NCBI RefSeq assembly: GCF_001039355.2
Contig: NW_019774114.1
Location: forward strand, 119,699 to 183,698
DNA: 64,000 nt
Direction: 5' to 3'
Source of the DNA: Lingula anatina
Taxonomy: Eukaryota; Brachiopoda; Lingulata; Lingulida; Lingulidae
The position numbers and the translations under genes are program-made. Under the pieces are notes generated by a model that worked only from the letters and a program-made list of their open reading frames with translations, searched no databases and was not told the origin of the DNA. This document shows positions 34,663 through 52,045 of this stretch, in pieces. Numbering within the stretch: position 1 is the first letter of the stretch; each line of letters begins with the position of its first letter.

Positions 34663-37325
34663 ATGGCAGTGCGAGGTCGACGCCGCCAACAGTTCTTGAG
34701 ATTAAATGGAGACTGGGAGGTTTTCTGCTGGTCAGTGGCTGGACTGGAGACCTCGGTTGTGGTCAGGAAAGATGACTTGAAGCTGGCATTTGACATGGGA
34801 TACGCCTCAAGACCTGCTGTTAGTTGTCAGCATGTCTTCATATCGTAAGCACTACACTTATCTCAGTAGCAGACTAGTACTACTAATACTGAGTATACCC
34901 AGTATGTTTGCATTATTTTTGGACATTCGTTAATTATGATGGGACTAGTAAACGCAAAATCTACTCATTTTACATTTTGAATGTAACAAAAATGGTAGAG
35001 GGTTAACAACAGAAAAACTCGGACGGACAAAGTAGTCGTAGTTTTGTATATTAATTCACTGAAATGCTTACTTTATGTGGGAATTATAGACTTTATAAGC
35101 TTGTATAATTACAGTAAATAGCAGTGTAGCATTCCTATTTACAATTTCAATTTTTACTCAGTGACAGTATGAAATACAAATAAGATTATTTGATTGTTCA
35201 TTCCAGGACTTCATTAATTTGTGCAGTTTTAACCATGAAGTGTCTTGTATAATATCTTATTCAGTGGTTTGTTGTTTTATATTATGTACTTGGTTTCTCA
35301 TTTTCAAGGCATGGACACATTGATCATATAGGAGGTGTCCCCTCACATGTACGTAAAAGACTAATGAGTCATGCTAAGCCATCTACATACTATATGCCAG
35401 AGCACCTTGTGCAAACTACCAAACAATCTTTAGAGATAGCTGCAGTACAGAGTGAAACTGCAGAACTAGCCACTCATGCTTACCTGAAGCCTGTTGGCCC
35501 AGGAGAATCCATACAGGTAATAACAATCCATCAGTAAGGTATAGTTATTACTAACATAACTTAACAGAATCATTGTTTGTGCCATTTGTTTTATAGGTTC
35601 GGGCATATAGTGTGTGTAACTGTTAATGAATAGAAAAAAGTACAAAATAATACTATGAAAGTTTTTTGTGGTCTCTATAAAGGATGATAAAATACATTTT
35701 TTCTTTGAAAAAATTAAATAAAATGGGCTCAGCAATAAAGCTTCAAATACAATTAACTTTGTACACATCGCTCAGATTCTTCTAATTAAAGCATCAGGCT
35801 GATGTATATAACAGCATTGAACACAATGGTTGTGACATTGTATGCACACCTAACACAGCCAATGCCCTGTGGCCAACTTGCATTGATTCAGCAATTCTCT
35901 TCAAGTTATGATCCTAGAACAATCAGTTTGAGTTGCATGCCCCACTCTTTTCTACTACAACCAAAATCTATGTTCAATTGTTGTCATAAAATGCTCAGTT
36001 ACAAGTCTCAGGTGTGTCCTGCACTGAGTTTTATTACAGCTGCAATGACAACTCGGATTACTATGAATTATAATGTAGTGTAATTTCCCAAACATTTACA
36101 TCCCCAGTAGAAGTGCAGCTTAGGAACACAGGTGTCTTCAATACAGCAGGTCATATTAACCTGTACTAAAGGGACAGTCTTCATGAAAATCACAGACTTT
36201 TCAAGTTTTTTTACATTCCTCAGAATTTCCAACTCCCACACATGGTGTTGAACATGGTATTTGTTCCAATTTACATACACAGCATCAAACTAACCGCATG
36301 TAACTTCAAACAACACGTGTGCAGACACAGCAGTTTAGTCTTAGTTTAGAGCAAGCCTGAAAAAGTAGATGTGCATGACATTTTGTAATTAAAGTGGTAT
36401 ACCTGAGGGCTTTTTATTTTTTAGGGAAAGAAGATATGATGTAGAAAAGGATGCCCCCCTCCATCGTGTATCATTTCTTAAAGCTTAAAATATAATGATC
36501 ATTATTCCCCATGGAATCAAATAATTGAAATATGAGGTTCTTTAAGTGTGAATTTACACAGATAATTCTTTTTAGCTTCCTGCTGCTTATGTAGCAGTCC
36601 CGTTCCCTACAGTCCATGCAGTAACAAGCCAGGGGTACATCATTTATAAGCAGCACAAGAAGTTAAAAGAAGAGTTCCAAGGTATGGAATCTCAAGAAAT
36701 AGCCTCATTGAAAAAACAAGGAGTGGAAGTAGTGGATGAAGAACTGGTTCCAGAGATTGCTTTCACAGGTACCTAACCAGTTTATAGAACAAGAGTTGCA
36801 TGTATTTTATTATCATATTACAACATTATTATGCAGTTAAAGATTGAGTGGTATTATGCAGTTATTTAATACTCACTTTTAAAACTTAATTGGCAGATAA
36901 AGGTGAATGCTGTGAAGATAAATGCACCTTGCAATTTCTCAAGAATGTTTTTACATACACGATTTTTAACGCTGTACTTGTATTTAATAATAGGAGATAC
37001 AACCTTTGAGATATTTGAGAAACTAGCTCATCCAGACTTACTGAAAGTTAAAGTGCTCATCCTGGAAGCTACATACATTGACAAGGATATTGATAAGCAA
37101 GGGAAGACCAGCCGAACTAAGGCCAGGGAGAGAGGGCATGTACATTTACAGGAGCTGATTGACAATGCAGATTTGTTTAAAGATGTAGGGTCTATATACC
37201 TAATGCACTTTTCAGACAAATATTCCTCTGGATATATTTGGAGAACTGTGAAAAAGGTTTCTTTACCAGCCCCTCTCAAGGGAAAACTTTATGTTGGAAA
37301 TATGGTTCATGATCTAGGTTTTTGA
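34663..37325 (+). CDS. Plant-type short tRNase Z-like metallo-beta-lactamase
   Basis: Four exons: 34663-34844, 35309-35516, 36576-36768, 36994-37325, giving 304 residues. An in-frame upstream ATG at 34597 would add 22 residues; the later ATG is preferred because the conserved region starts soon after. The metal-binding motif HGHIDH is present, split by the first intron after FIS. Further metal ligands are the His in PTVHAVTSQGY, the Asp in AFTGDT and the His in LMHFSDKY. These match the ordered motifs of tRNase Z, which cleaves the 3' trailer from precursor tRNA. The wording around the motifs (GLETSVV near the N-terminus, FISHGHIDHIGG, SQGYIIY, ILEATYID) is closer to plant TRZ1/TRZ2 than to animal ELAC1/ELAC2. 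No targeting peptide is obvious. It converges on NCBP3, with 661 bases between the stops. Confidence 0.88.
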
Positions 37326-37397
37326 TAACCATAAAGTAACAATTTGCACATTTTTCAAAATATTATTGGGATACAGTATATTATGGGCAATAATAGC

Positions 37398-37403
37398 AAT
37401 AAA
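37398..37403 (+). terminator. Candidate polyadenylation signal, tRNase Z-like gene
   Basis: AATAAA 73 bases after the stop codon, at a sensible distance for a short 3' UTR. Confidence 0.5.
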
Positions 37404-37986
37404 ACCTGGGTACATGATGATGTATCAATAAGTCCTTTCAGAAATTTAATTGGTCTGTAACAATGTCATATACATCAAATAGAGCAATGAATGTGTAACT
37501 CACTGTACATACCCAATGTATTAACACCAAGTATACATAAAGCTGTAGCCTTTTCATTAAAGACAAAAAACTAAAGCAGATGTTATATTTGTTTCTTTGT
37601 GATCCCACATTTCATAACACTCATTCTTCCACAAATTGCATGAAAAATTATATTTTAAAAAATTCCATAAAAGTATTTCCCGATTTAAGTGTCAATGTCA
37701 AAACAAATTTTAAGCAATTTGAATCCGATTCATTACTTGTGAAGTCACATGAGCCCCAAAGGACATCCATGACATAACTAATTGGAATATACTGTGACAC
37801 ATTAAAATATCCATTTTAAAAACTACTTTTACAACTAAATTTAAAAGCAATTTACCCTTAAACAATGTTCCACTTACTTATACATTAAGTAAAATGATGT
37901 GTAACACGATCTACCACTACCAGGTATAGGAATGGCTATGTGTATTTGTCATTACTTTAAAAATTGGGGCAAGATATGAAATAAAA
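37404..37986. other. Convergent intergenic spacer
   Basis: Lies between the tail-to-tail tRNase Z-like and NCBP3 genes. Presumably their 3' UTRs; no further feature was recognised. Confidence 0.6.
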
Positions 37987-40900
37987 TCAAAAATCATCAT
38001 CTTCATAATCCTCAAAATAATCCTCCTGAGAAACCTCTATGGTCAATGAAGGCTCAGAATCTATAAAATGTTTATCTTGTCGTCTATTCTTTAGTTTATT
38101 TCTCAGATCACTTCCTCCAACTGCAGTGCCAATTCTATCCGTGATACCAATTCTGTCTCTGAGCCCAATTCTGTCTGTTATTTTATCAGTATTTTGAATC
38201 CCTGATTTTCTCGCCTTTATTCTGTCCCGTGCATCTGTGATATTTGATGACAACCTAGTCTTCCTGAGGAACAAATAAAAATTTAACTATACTACACAAC
38301 AAAGCTTTAATATTCATTTTGGCCATACAAAATCTTCAATGAACAATGGATTACATACCATTCAGCAGCTAAAGGCCTAAGATAACAGAAAATACCATGA
38401 TTACCTGTATATGCTGAATTTTAAATCAAACTGAGCTTGATATGTACCAAACAGAACTTGGCAAATAAAGCAAAATGCTTGAGAGGACAAGTATATTCCA
38501 CTGAGTACAGCGTTGGCACCAGGTGAAGGTGCTCAAAATGCATGATTTTTAGCTAATTCACTGTAAAGTAAATTTTCTTAAGTTCATTTATAATGATCTA
38601 AACTTCAGGACAGTTCTGAAATGTGTTAATTGGACATTTGTTATCATTGAAAACTCTGCTAGAATTCCTATCCTACTTACTCTTTAGCTGACATTTGTTC
38701 TTCCAAGTCGTCTGCATACATTCTCATGCTTCGTTTCTTTGGTGGTGCAAGTAATCTCTCAAGTTCTTCATCACTGACATTTTCCTCTTCCTCTATGACT
38801 TGTCCATCCCCATCTCCTTCCTCACCCATTGTTTTTCTATGAGTATAGGAGATAACATCCTGGCCTCTAGCATCTCCACCACCTGCCCATATGTCTCTTT
38901 TGTTTTTTAATCCTAAATCTAATGAAAATAAAAGAAAAGATTATTTTCATGTGATGAACCTAAGTTTAAAATGTAACAATGAGTGCTTTTCCAGTATTGC
39001 TACACGTGAATTGAATTAATGCACTGAATGATATGGAACACTGATATAGGACTATATTTCACTCTAATCTGGTGCTTACAAACTCACTTTAGGTCAAACA
39101 GTGCAGGAGAAATATAGAATAGTAGCACCTGCTTTTAAGAAACACACTGTTCTATAGCAATCTTATAAAACAATGCACTGCTCTGTCATCTTTTGATAAT
39201 ACTAGGTCTGCTATCTTAATAACTTGATATTTCTAGTAAGATGAGTAAAGATCACCTTTTCTATCCATGTGTGGTCTCTCTATTTTTCTTATATCATCAC
39301 CATCACCAAACAACATGTCAAATAGTGCTTCATCCTCCATGCTCTCCTGTGGTTTATCACCTTTTGACAATGTTTGTAGAGATTGCCTTACTTCATTGAT
39401 TTCCTCCCTTCTTTGTTCTGTTCGCAGTTTGCGTTTCCTGTAGAAAAAAAAGAACCAGTTTATATGTAAGAGAAAGATACGCCAAAATAAATAAGTAAAG
39501 TGGAATCCATATGATCCTATATGATCCTATTAGCAATAATATATTCCTGGATATTCCACTTCAAAATCATTGACAGCAGCCTTACAAATAGGCATATTTT
39601 ACACCAGTATTTACCACAGTGCAGACTGAATGCTGCAAAACATGCTTACGTCGGGTATGTAAAAACTATGACATATTGACAAATCTGTATGAATAGTATA
39701 AAAGCAGAACCTGGAATTACTGAGAAGACCTCTTGCTCCACCATAATTTGGATTGCCATACTTCACATAGTACTTGCTCTTTCTCTCAGCCCCTGGGAGC
39801 TTTTTGTCAGCTGAATGGTAAGAATATGAACGTATCATGTAGTTTTGCAATAACAATGTTCCTTTAGTTATTGTGAAATAGTTCACTAGGTTACACCCGC
39901 ACTAAATTTCCAAAAACTGAAAACTTGTACAAGGGTTTTCTGTTACACTTGATATTTAATGCCCACCTTTAGTTGCATATCTCAAATACAAACACTTGGC
40001 TTTGGGACACAATTCTCCTATCCTCCATTTTCCTGGTGGAAGACGAATGCTTTTGAAGTGTGGGTATTTGTCTAAAAGGCGTTTCCTTTCTCCAGGAGTC
40101 ATTTTGTTTAATGCATCTTCATATTTACTGCTGTCTTCTTTCTCTGATTCATTTTCTCCTAGCGGTGCTTCATTTTCTTTGGTTTCTTGTTCATCTTGAG
40201 TGGATTCATTTGCTGTCTAAAAAAATGCACAATGTTCTTCATAATGCTTCTAAATACACAATAATTGAAAATCTTTTTTGCAATTTTTTTAATTTCATAT
40301 GAATATCATTTTATCAAATCATAACTCATTACATATATTTAATACCTCAACTTCCATCTTTTCTTCTTTGTCCTTGTCATTCTCTTCATCACTACTTTCA
40401 AGATCAAGATTATCATCTTCATCTTCATCAATTATCTTCTGTGCTTCTTTTTCTAAAAGAGGTCATCATCACAAGTTACTTAAAGGACAGTGAGTAAAAT
40501 TTAACTATACACATTTGTTATGTATTGAACTCAGTACTATCCTTAACAGAGTATATTAAAAAAAAAACTTGCTTCAAACAACTTTTACTGCTCACTTTAA
40601 GGAAATGGTGCTCAAACAAAAACAAGATAACGAATGCCTACACATACCTTTTTCAGCAAATTTTGATTCAACCTTGTGCATTTTCCCTTCTTTGTTAGGG
40701 TTTTGAATTTCATACAACTTTTGAAAGTCTTCATAACAAATGCTGAGATGGGCCATAGCTCTTGCTGCTGTTACTGGATCCTGCCATACCACATTGCCTA
40801 CAGTAAATTAGTCATAAAGATACAAAAAACTCTATTTAAAAGAAACACCTGCATTAATGAACAAGAGATCTCACCAATTTATAAATCATAATTCAAAAGG

Positions 40901-42709
40901 CATATCCAGACTGAGATCCAGAAATGATTTTAAGGACAAGGGTGCTTAGTAACAGCTTGTACAGTGGTACGTCGCATAAAAAAAAATTAACAGCAGTTAT
41001 TAATGAAGTGCCTTAATAGAAAAACCATCAACCATATATTTGTTAAAGAGAGGAGTTATTGCAAAACAAAGCATATTAGAGCATCACATTTCCTATTCAC
41101 ATGATTAGTTATCATGAGGTTACTATGGCCAACTTACAGGAAGCATCATCGATCCATTCTATGAACCCTGGTCCATACTGTTGAAAATACTTGAAAATGT
41201 CTTGTGTATTGAGCTCATTTACTCCTCTCAAGTGAACTGCATCTGGTCTGATCCCTCGTTCTCCTTTGGTTAAGGATTCTTCAGTTAAGCCTAAACTAAA
41301 AACCAAAGAGGAAAATGTATTGATCTTAATATATCTCTTTCTGTGAAAGAACATTTTTATGAGATGAATGAAGTTTTTAGCAACCAATATCATATTTAAT
41401 CTTAATATCCTTTTTTTGAAGATTTGTATAAGTCAATATCATAGTAAGAAAAGAGTTATCAGAATTCACTCTACTACACTCGCCGTTGACAAAATGAAAA
41501 AAATAATCAAACTCTAGAAAATATGTAATGATCACTTTTTCTCTTTGTCAAATATTTCCACATTTTTGGTTTATATTTTGAATAAGATATAACTATCTTG
41601 CAGTTGGACTTATAAAAATTTATCCGAAATTTTAACTTGGAAATCCATAATCCCTTACTGTTAATTTACCTTTTATACAATGCCTGAAGGTCAAGCTTTT
41701 CAAGGGCAGGGGTGTCTGAAATTCCAAACCTCTTTGCTCTTTCCACTTTCTTCTGCTGAAACTCCTTAGGTGAAAAATATGAAAACATAAAATATATATA
41801 TAAATAATTTTGTTGTACATAATTATCTCTTCTCATATTTCTTCATTTATTTGAATTTTATAGTTTTCAGCTTCTGCAACATGTTATAAAGTAATGAAAT
41901 TTATTCAAAAAAGTTGAGTACATACAAAAGTTAAATTTATCATAAATTTAAAAAAAATGATAATAATAAAATGAATATATATGAAAATCAAAATCAATAA
42001 AATGAACACCCAGGCCTTTATTAAAAAGAAAATAAATAATGATTTCCCAACTAAAAAAGTTCAAAAGGCCCGATTTGGGCACAGCAGTGTCAGGAGAACT
42101 TATCTTAAAAATATATAGCGTCATTGAGTTGGAAGATACACTAACCGGTGATGTTATGTCCATTCCTGTTACAAAAGGGCCTGCCTTATTCTCATACTTC
42201 CTCGGCTCCTAAAAAAGGACAGATGAATTCTATTAACAATGTCGCTGTCATCATAACAAAATAAATAAGTAAGTAATAGAGAAAGGAAAACTTAAATAAT
42301 AAAAGAGCTAACAAAATTGTGTCATTAAATTTAATACATTTATCCTTCCGTTTTTAATAGTGATGAATGCCCAAACACAATAGCACGCACGCAGTGTAAC
42401 AGACGCACACACACAATCCGACTTGTATATGGTCCACAGCTGATTAATTCCACATAAAATAAACAAAATAATAGACACAAACATAACAATGACTTCAATA
42501 AATAAACTTGCCCCGAAAGCTTGAGTACCAACGTTTCCAAGTGAAACGTTGACTTCTACATCTTCTTTATCATTCTCTAACTCCCCTTCTTCAAGGTTCT
42601 CTACTGTGTCCACGTCAGCATCGATTTCTATATTCCCATCGTCACTGATAGTGTCAGTGTTGTCTATACAAATCTTCAAGTTAGGCAGCTCTTCTCCCAA
42701 AGCAGCCAT
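37987..42709 (-). CDS. NCBP3: Nuclear cap-binding protein subunit 3 (NCBP3)
   Basis: Eleven exons in transcript order: 42533-42709, 42146-42208, 41670-41764, 41138-41295, 40648-40797, 40346-40452, 39967-40216, 39711-39810, 39256-39437, 38681-38918, 37987-38263. They sum to 598 residues (human about 620). Landmarks are the acidic N-terminus with EEGELEND, RKYENKAGPFVTGMDITSP, the RRM-like segment NTQDIFKYFQQYGPGFIEWI followed by DDASCNVVW (human WLDD cap-binding motif; here WIDD), a long acidic stretch, YYVKYGNPNYGGARGLLSNS, MYADDLEEQ, and C-terminal repeats of the R-I-G type (ITDRIG, LRDRIG). Known role: alternative cap-binding complex with NCBP1 and ARS2 in mRNA export. The first-exon donor is the least certain junction; 42533 was chosen by phase. 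The start MAALGEEL resembles the human N-terminus. An upstream in-frame ATG at 42737 is possible. Confidence 0.93.
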
Positions 42710-42712
42710 TTT
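42702..42712 (-). promoter_or_regulatory. YY1-type motif over the NCBP3 start codon
   Basis: On the minus strand it reads AAAATGGCTGC, matching the YY1 consensus AANATGGCNGC, and it contains the NCBP3 initiator ATG. Start-codon-embedded YY1 sites are known in housekeeping genes. Motif match only. Confidence 0.45.
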
Positions 42713-43162
42713 CAAACTGTAGTGCCGCACTCTTTGCATGTGTTAGTTTTTACTGGCTGTATTTAGAATTACTCTAAAAGAAAGATTAAGACACGGAAAC
42801 AAAAAACAACAAATAAATAGTGTATTAGTATATCCAATTCAATTTCTTCAAGGAGAAACAAAGAATGTATGCATAATCAACCAATAATAAGCAAATGGAA
42901 CAAAATTAGATTATTTTGTTCAAGCTAAACATTTGTGTTGTATACATGTTCTTTGGTATAAATGTACCCCTTGTACATCCTGGTTGAACTCCACGACACG
43001 CAAGACAGTGATCACGGCTGTTAAAGTTTTAACAATCGACTGATAATATCAATACGGTCGTTGCGCACATGTTAATTTTCTCAATTTTTGAAGAGAGCGT
43101 CGATCCTGTTAACAATCGTGACTGTTAATTAAACTTTCCATTGATGATCATAGATTGAGGAC
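42713..43162. promoter_or_regulatory. Probable bidirectional promoter, NCBP3 / VMP1
   Basis: About 450 bases lie between divergent start codons, too short for separate extended promoters. TTAACAATCG occurs at about 43029 and TTAACAATCGTG at about 43110, a short direct repeat. No TATA box or clear CpG-rich block is seen. Confidence 0.5.
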
Positions 43163-48147
<4,985 letters not shown>

Positions 48148-49672
48148 AATGCCACTCATTTATACTATATTTTTCTGTTCCCTATCTGCAAACTAACTTT
48201 ATAATTAACCTCAGTTGGTTTCTTGATACATCTAAAGTAACCAACTGTCACAACAGTATAGTTAGACGTCTCTATCAGTACTTTTTACCTTTGGCCACAC
48301 ACCATATAACTTGATGTACATGTGTAAAGGAGTAACAGGGTTACCTAAGACATTGGTGCAAGTTAATTTGTTAAGTGGTAATTTAAATATGTCAAATTGT
48401 AGAGTTGTAGTGAACATATTCAGATTTATTGTTGTAGAAGTTTCTTATACAAAGTGCTTTAGTTGCTCATGGAAATTATTGTGTATCAAAGTACATATAA
48501 AATGCAGATTTTTTTTGGCAGATATAGAGCTCGAGATTGAAAAAAAATTCACATAATGTCATGACCAATTTTGTATTTAGGTACACGAAGAGCTGGGTTT
48601 AACATTTGCCCCTTTGGCATGAATGTTCAATTGTTGTGTTAAGCTTTTTTCATTTGTATATTTCAAGACAACATTCCCCATTTCCCTGTGTTTTATTTCT
48701 TCATATATTTGAATACTGTAGAAAAATACTTTAAAGAAATCATTATCTTAAATTCAATGGAAAAAGAATTTTTCTTTCTAATAAATGTACATTAACTTTT
48801 GTAAACGAGGGTTTCACATGCAACAATTAAGGTGACAGGATTTAAAATCAAACTTTTGATGGCGTACAAACCATTTGTACAGAGCATAAAGTGTAATTTA
48901 AAAATAAAAGTGCAGTGGAAGAAAATTCAATCAAATTGTTATTTACCAGCATGATGGTCTTGTTGTCTATTGTGATAGAGAAGGGGCTTATAATTAACAT
49001 AAGACATGTCATGTAACCATGTTGCATATCATTGTTTGCTCTTGGAGTTATCAACCTTTGATACCTAATTCCTTGCTATTAATGATATCCTATACAATAC
49101 AATACAATGAAGTTTATTTCATGTTGGAAAGAATGGAAGTACATTAGCTGAGTAGCTATTCACCTATATAATTCCCCCTGAACCCTTAATCATTGTAGAA
49201 TAGACAATACATTAAAAATGCTTTTCATACCCCATTACCCTCAAATTACAGTACATGTACATCATTAATATGGACAAATCTTCTGAACCTTGAACCCATT
49301 ATGTCAATGTTGATGTAATATATATAGTTTGATACTGTAAAGTGCATTGTAAAACCAAATATAATTCCTTAAAACCATAACTAGAAGACAATATGAATGC
49401 ACTTTTGAGAAAATTCTTTCATTCATTCCCCACTCTTGGGTTGAATCCATCATCATCAGCAGCACAACCACCACCACCACCACCTCAACAACAACAACAT
49501 TAATAAAAATAATAGTAGTATGATAATAATAATTTAAATAATAGTAATTATAATAACAAATAATAATAATGGGAAAATAATTTAGAAACTGAAAAGGGGT
49601 CATCTGTGCGGACAACATAAATTTGGTGCGGAGTTGCTATTTGTCCTTCCGGTAAAGACAACTTCAGGGGAA
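48148..49672. other. VMP1 3' UTR and spacer to GLTP
   Basis: Holds AATAAA at 48780-48785 (633 bases after the VMP1 stop), a candidate poly-A signal. About 49441-49570 is a patch of simple repeats (CAT, CCA, CAA, TAA types) just upstream of GLTP. The GLTP promoter should lie at the right end. No further exon was recognised. Confidence 0.6.
49441..49570. repeat. Compound trinucleotide microsatellite
   Basis: Runs of ATC, CAC, CAA and AAT units with interruptions, within about 100 bases of the GLTP start codon. Confidence 0.8.
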
Positions 49673-52045
49673 ATGACATTCTTCAGCAATTTTAAACCGC
49701 CGTTTCCTCAAATTCCAGATGATGGTTTAGTAGAAACAGCACCGTTTCTAACATCAGCTAGACAGATCTTACCATTTTTTGGTAAGTTTTATCCTCAGAG
49801 TGATCGGTGTGTGTGTGTGGCATTTTTGTGAAGGTGTACTGTGTGATTATGGACAGCTGCTTACCTGCGTGGTGATGAGAAAAAATCATTTTATGGTATG
49901 ACGTTAATTTTAGAGAAATACCGTTTAAGATTGGTTTTGACGAAAATGTAATTTTGTTGACATAAATGTGTTAAAATGGAAAAGAAAATGTTGTTTTTCA
50001 GTCATTCCTTTTAAATATCTGTGCAATGATCAAACACAGGGAAGGGATTGAAAACATTAGTGGACCTGGTCAGGACCAGTTGGGCTAATTTACATTTTTT
50101 TCTGGTCCTCCTGTCATTCAAATGGTTCTGGAGGATTCACACAAGTGAAAACTAAACAATGCCAATGGTATTTACGCTGTAAAAGGGTAACAATATGTAC
50201 AACTTTCATCAGAAGAATGTATTATATATGTGGTTTTATATACTCTCATTTATAACAAAGTACAGTACAATCTAAATATATATACTTATCTTATTTTGGC
50301 GTGAAAAATGTAAGGGTTATAAAATTATCATAAAGGATGCCTGTGGATGTTCTATTTATTGCAGCTTATGAATTATAACAAATAAAAAGATTGATAAAAG
50401 GACTGATTAAATGACCACAAACAATCAGCTTCATTAAAATAAAGGAATGGGCAGAGTATAGTAATTGGTATGATAGTTAAGAGTTTTTCAAGCTGAATAA
50501 TTCAAAGTTATTTTCATTTTACAACACTGAGTAATAAAAACAAGCCTAAAGGAAAATATATTGTCCTGTTTTATTGTGGCCACATAGTTGGATAAATTTG
50601 AAACAACTTTTTAATTTTTCAGATGCAATGGGAACACCATTCAAACCAGTGAAATTGGACATAGAAGGAAATGTAATAGTAAGTTGTTATGATACATTGA
50701 TTCATTTCAAGGAAAATTGTTGTGTTAGTAATTTAAACATTGAAATTTAATAAGAATTGAGTTTCTTTGGCATAGCGAACAAGTTGTTCTGATATTGTAA
50801 TTAATTTTTTTAGAAACTAGAGAAAAAATATGCACAAAATCCAGACAGATTTAGGACACTTTATGGCATGTTGGAACAAGAAATTCAAACAAAAACAACA
50901 CAGGCTAAAGAATCAGCATCCACAGCTTTGTTGTGGTTAAAAAGGTAAATTAGTTAATTCTCCTTCTCCTGACCAGTAAACAATGTTTTTGTACATTACT
51001 GGATCTTTAGAGTTATCAGTTGTTGATTTCCCATTTCTAAAGTCAGTGTCTGAATGAATGAAAGAATGAATGAAAGAATGGATGAATTAATTTCAATTTG
51101 GATGTAAAGGTCTGTACCTAATGCCAAATGCTGCATTTGTACGTCTCAGTAGAGCTTGAGCCAGAGCCCAAAATATGTGGATTTCTTGTTTAATAGCCGT
51201 ATTTGCTTTTCTCTGCAGGATGAACATTTTTTGTATATTTTAGGGCCCTTCAATACACATATACCATGCTGAAACTGGTCCATGATGATCCCACCAAGTC
51301 TGAGAATATGGTGTCCATATTTAAACAGGCATATGAACAAACACTAAAACGATATCACAACTGGTTTGTGATGAAATTGTTTACGGTATGTAATTGCATC
51401 TCATTTTTTACACACTTACAATAAAAAAAAACTAAATGCAGTGTTTATAAGAGGGACAAGGTAGATAATGATTATTGCGTAGTTATATTTGGGTTTAAAC
51501 AATATCAATAAACATCTTAAGGAAAAACAGACTTTACTGTTTGTTCATTTTAGTTTTGCTTTGCTTTTCAATAGTAAATCTGTGCTCTAGACAATAAAGA
51601 TTTTGCTTTAAAAATTGTGAAAACATATTTGCAGGTTATGTGCCATGCAATTCCATACAGAAAAGATTTAATTAAATCAGGCTTCTGTTATGGCAAGGAT
51701 ATGAATGAAGAGCAGGTAGTGTGGAAATCAGAATAAACAGAATAATACATTTTTCAAACTCTGTTTCTCGTTCTTCACAAGAAAACACATGGTAATTACA
51801 TTAGACAAATGCCAGGCTATTTAAAATAAATTTCTGTTTGTGGCATAGACCTGTAAATTTCTTATTGCAATCATAGTATGGATAACTTAAACTGTAAAGA
51901 TGCTTAGCTGATGTTTTAAATCAAGCATTTTCTCTTTCAGGTCATGACTGATTTAGATGAATTTTTAAGGACTCTTGCTCCTGTACTTGACAATATTGAT
52001 GCAATGCTGAAGAGATTAAACTTAGACTCGAATGAAAAAGTATAA
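49673..52045 (+). CDS. GLTP: Glycolipid transfer protein (GLTP)
   Basis: Six exons: 49673-49781, 50623-50678, 50814-50944, 51244-51385, 51635-51715, 51941-52045. They sum to 207 residues (human 209). Known role: cytosolic carrier that moves glycosphingolipids between membranes. Glycan-binding residues of human GLTP have counterparts: Asp, Asn and Lys (human 48, 52, 55) in LDIEGNVIK, the Trp in ALLWLKR (human Trp96), and the His in RYHNWFV (human His140). Segments ETAPFLTSARQILPFF and PDRFRTLYGMLEQE also follow the family. The C-terminus is SNEKV where human has NYKV, so the tyrosine that contacts ligand (Tyr207) seems replaced by glutamate. ATG 49673 is the first good methionine; the frame upstream lacks an ATG. 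Confidence 0.95.

Noticed and set aside
49304-49618. 104-residue minus-strand open frame before GLTP
   Set aside because: Its valine and tyrosine runs come from the trinucleotide microsatellite.
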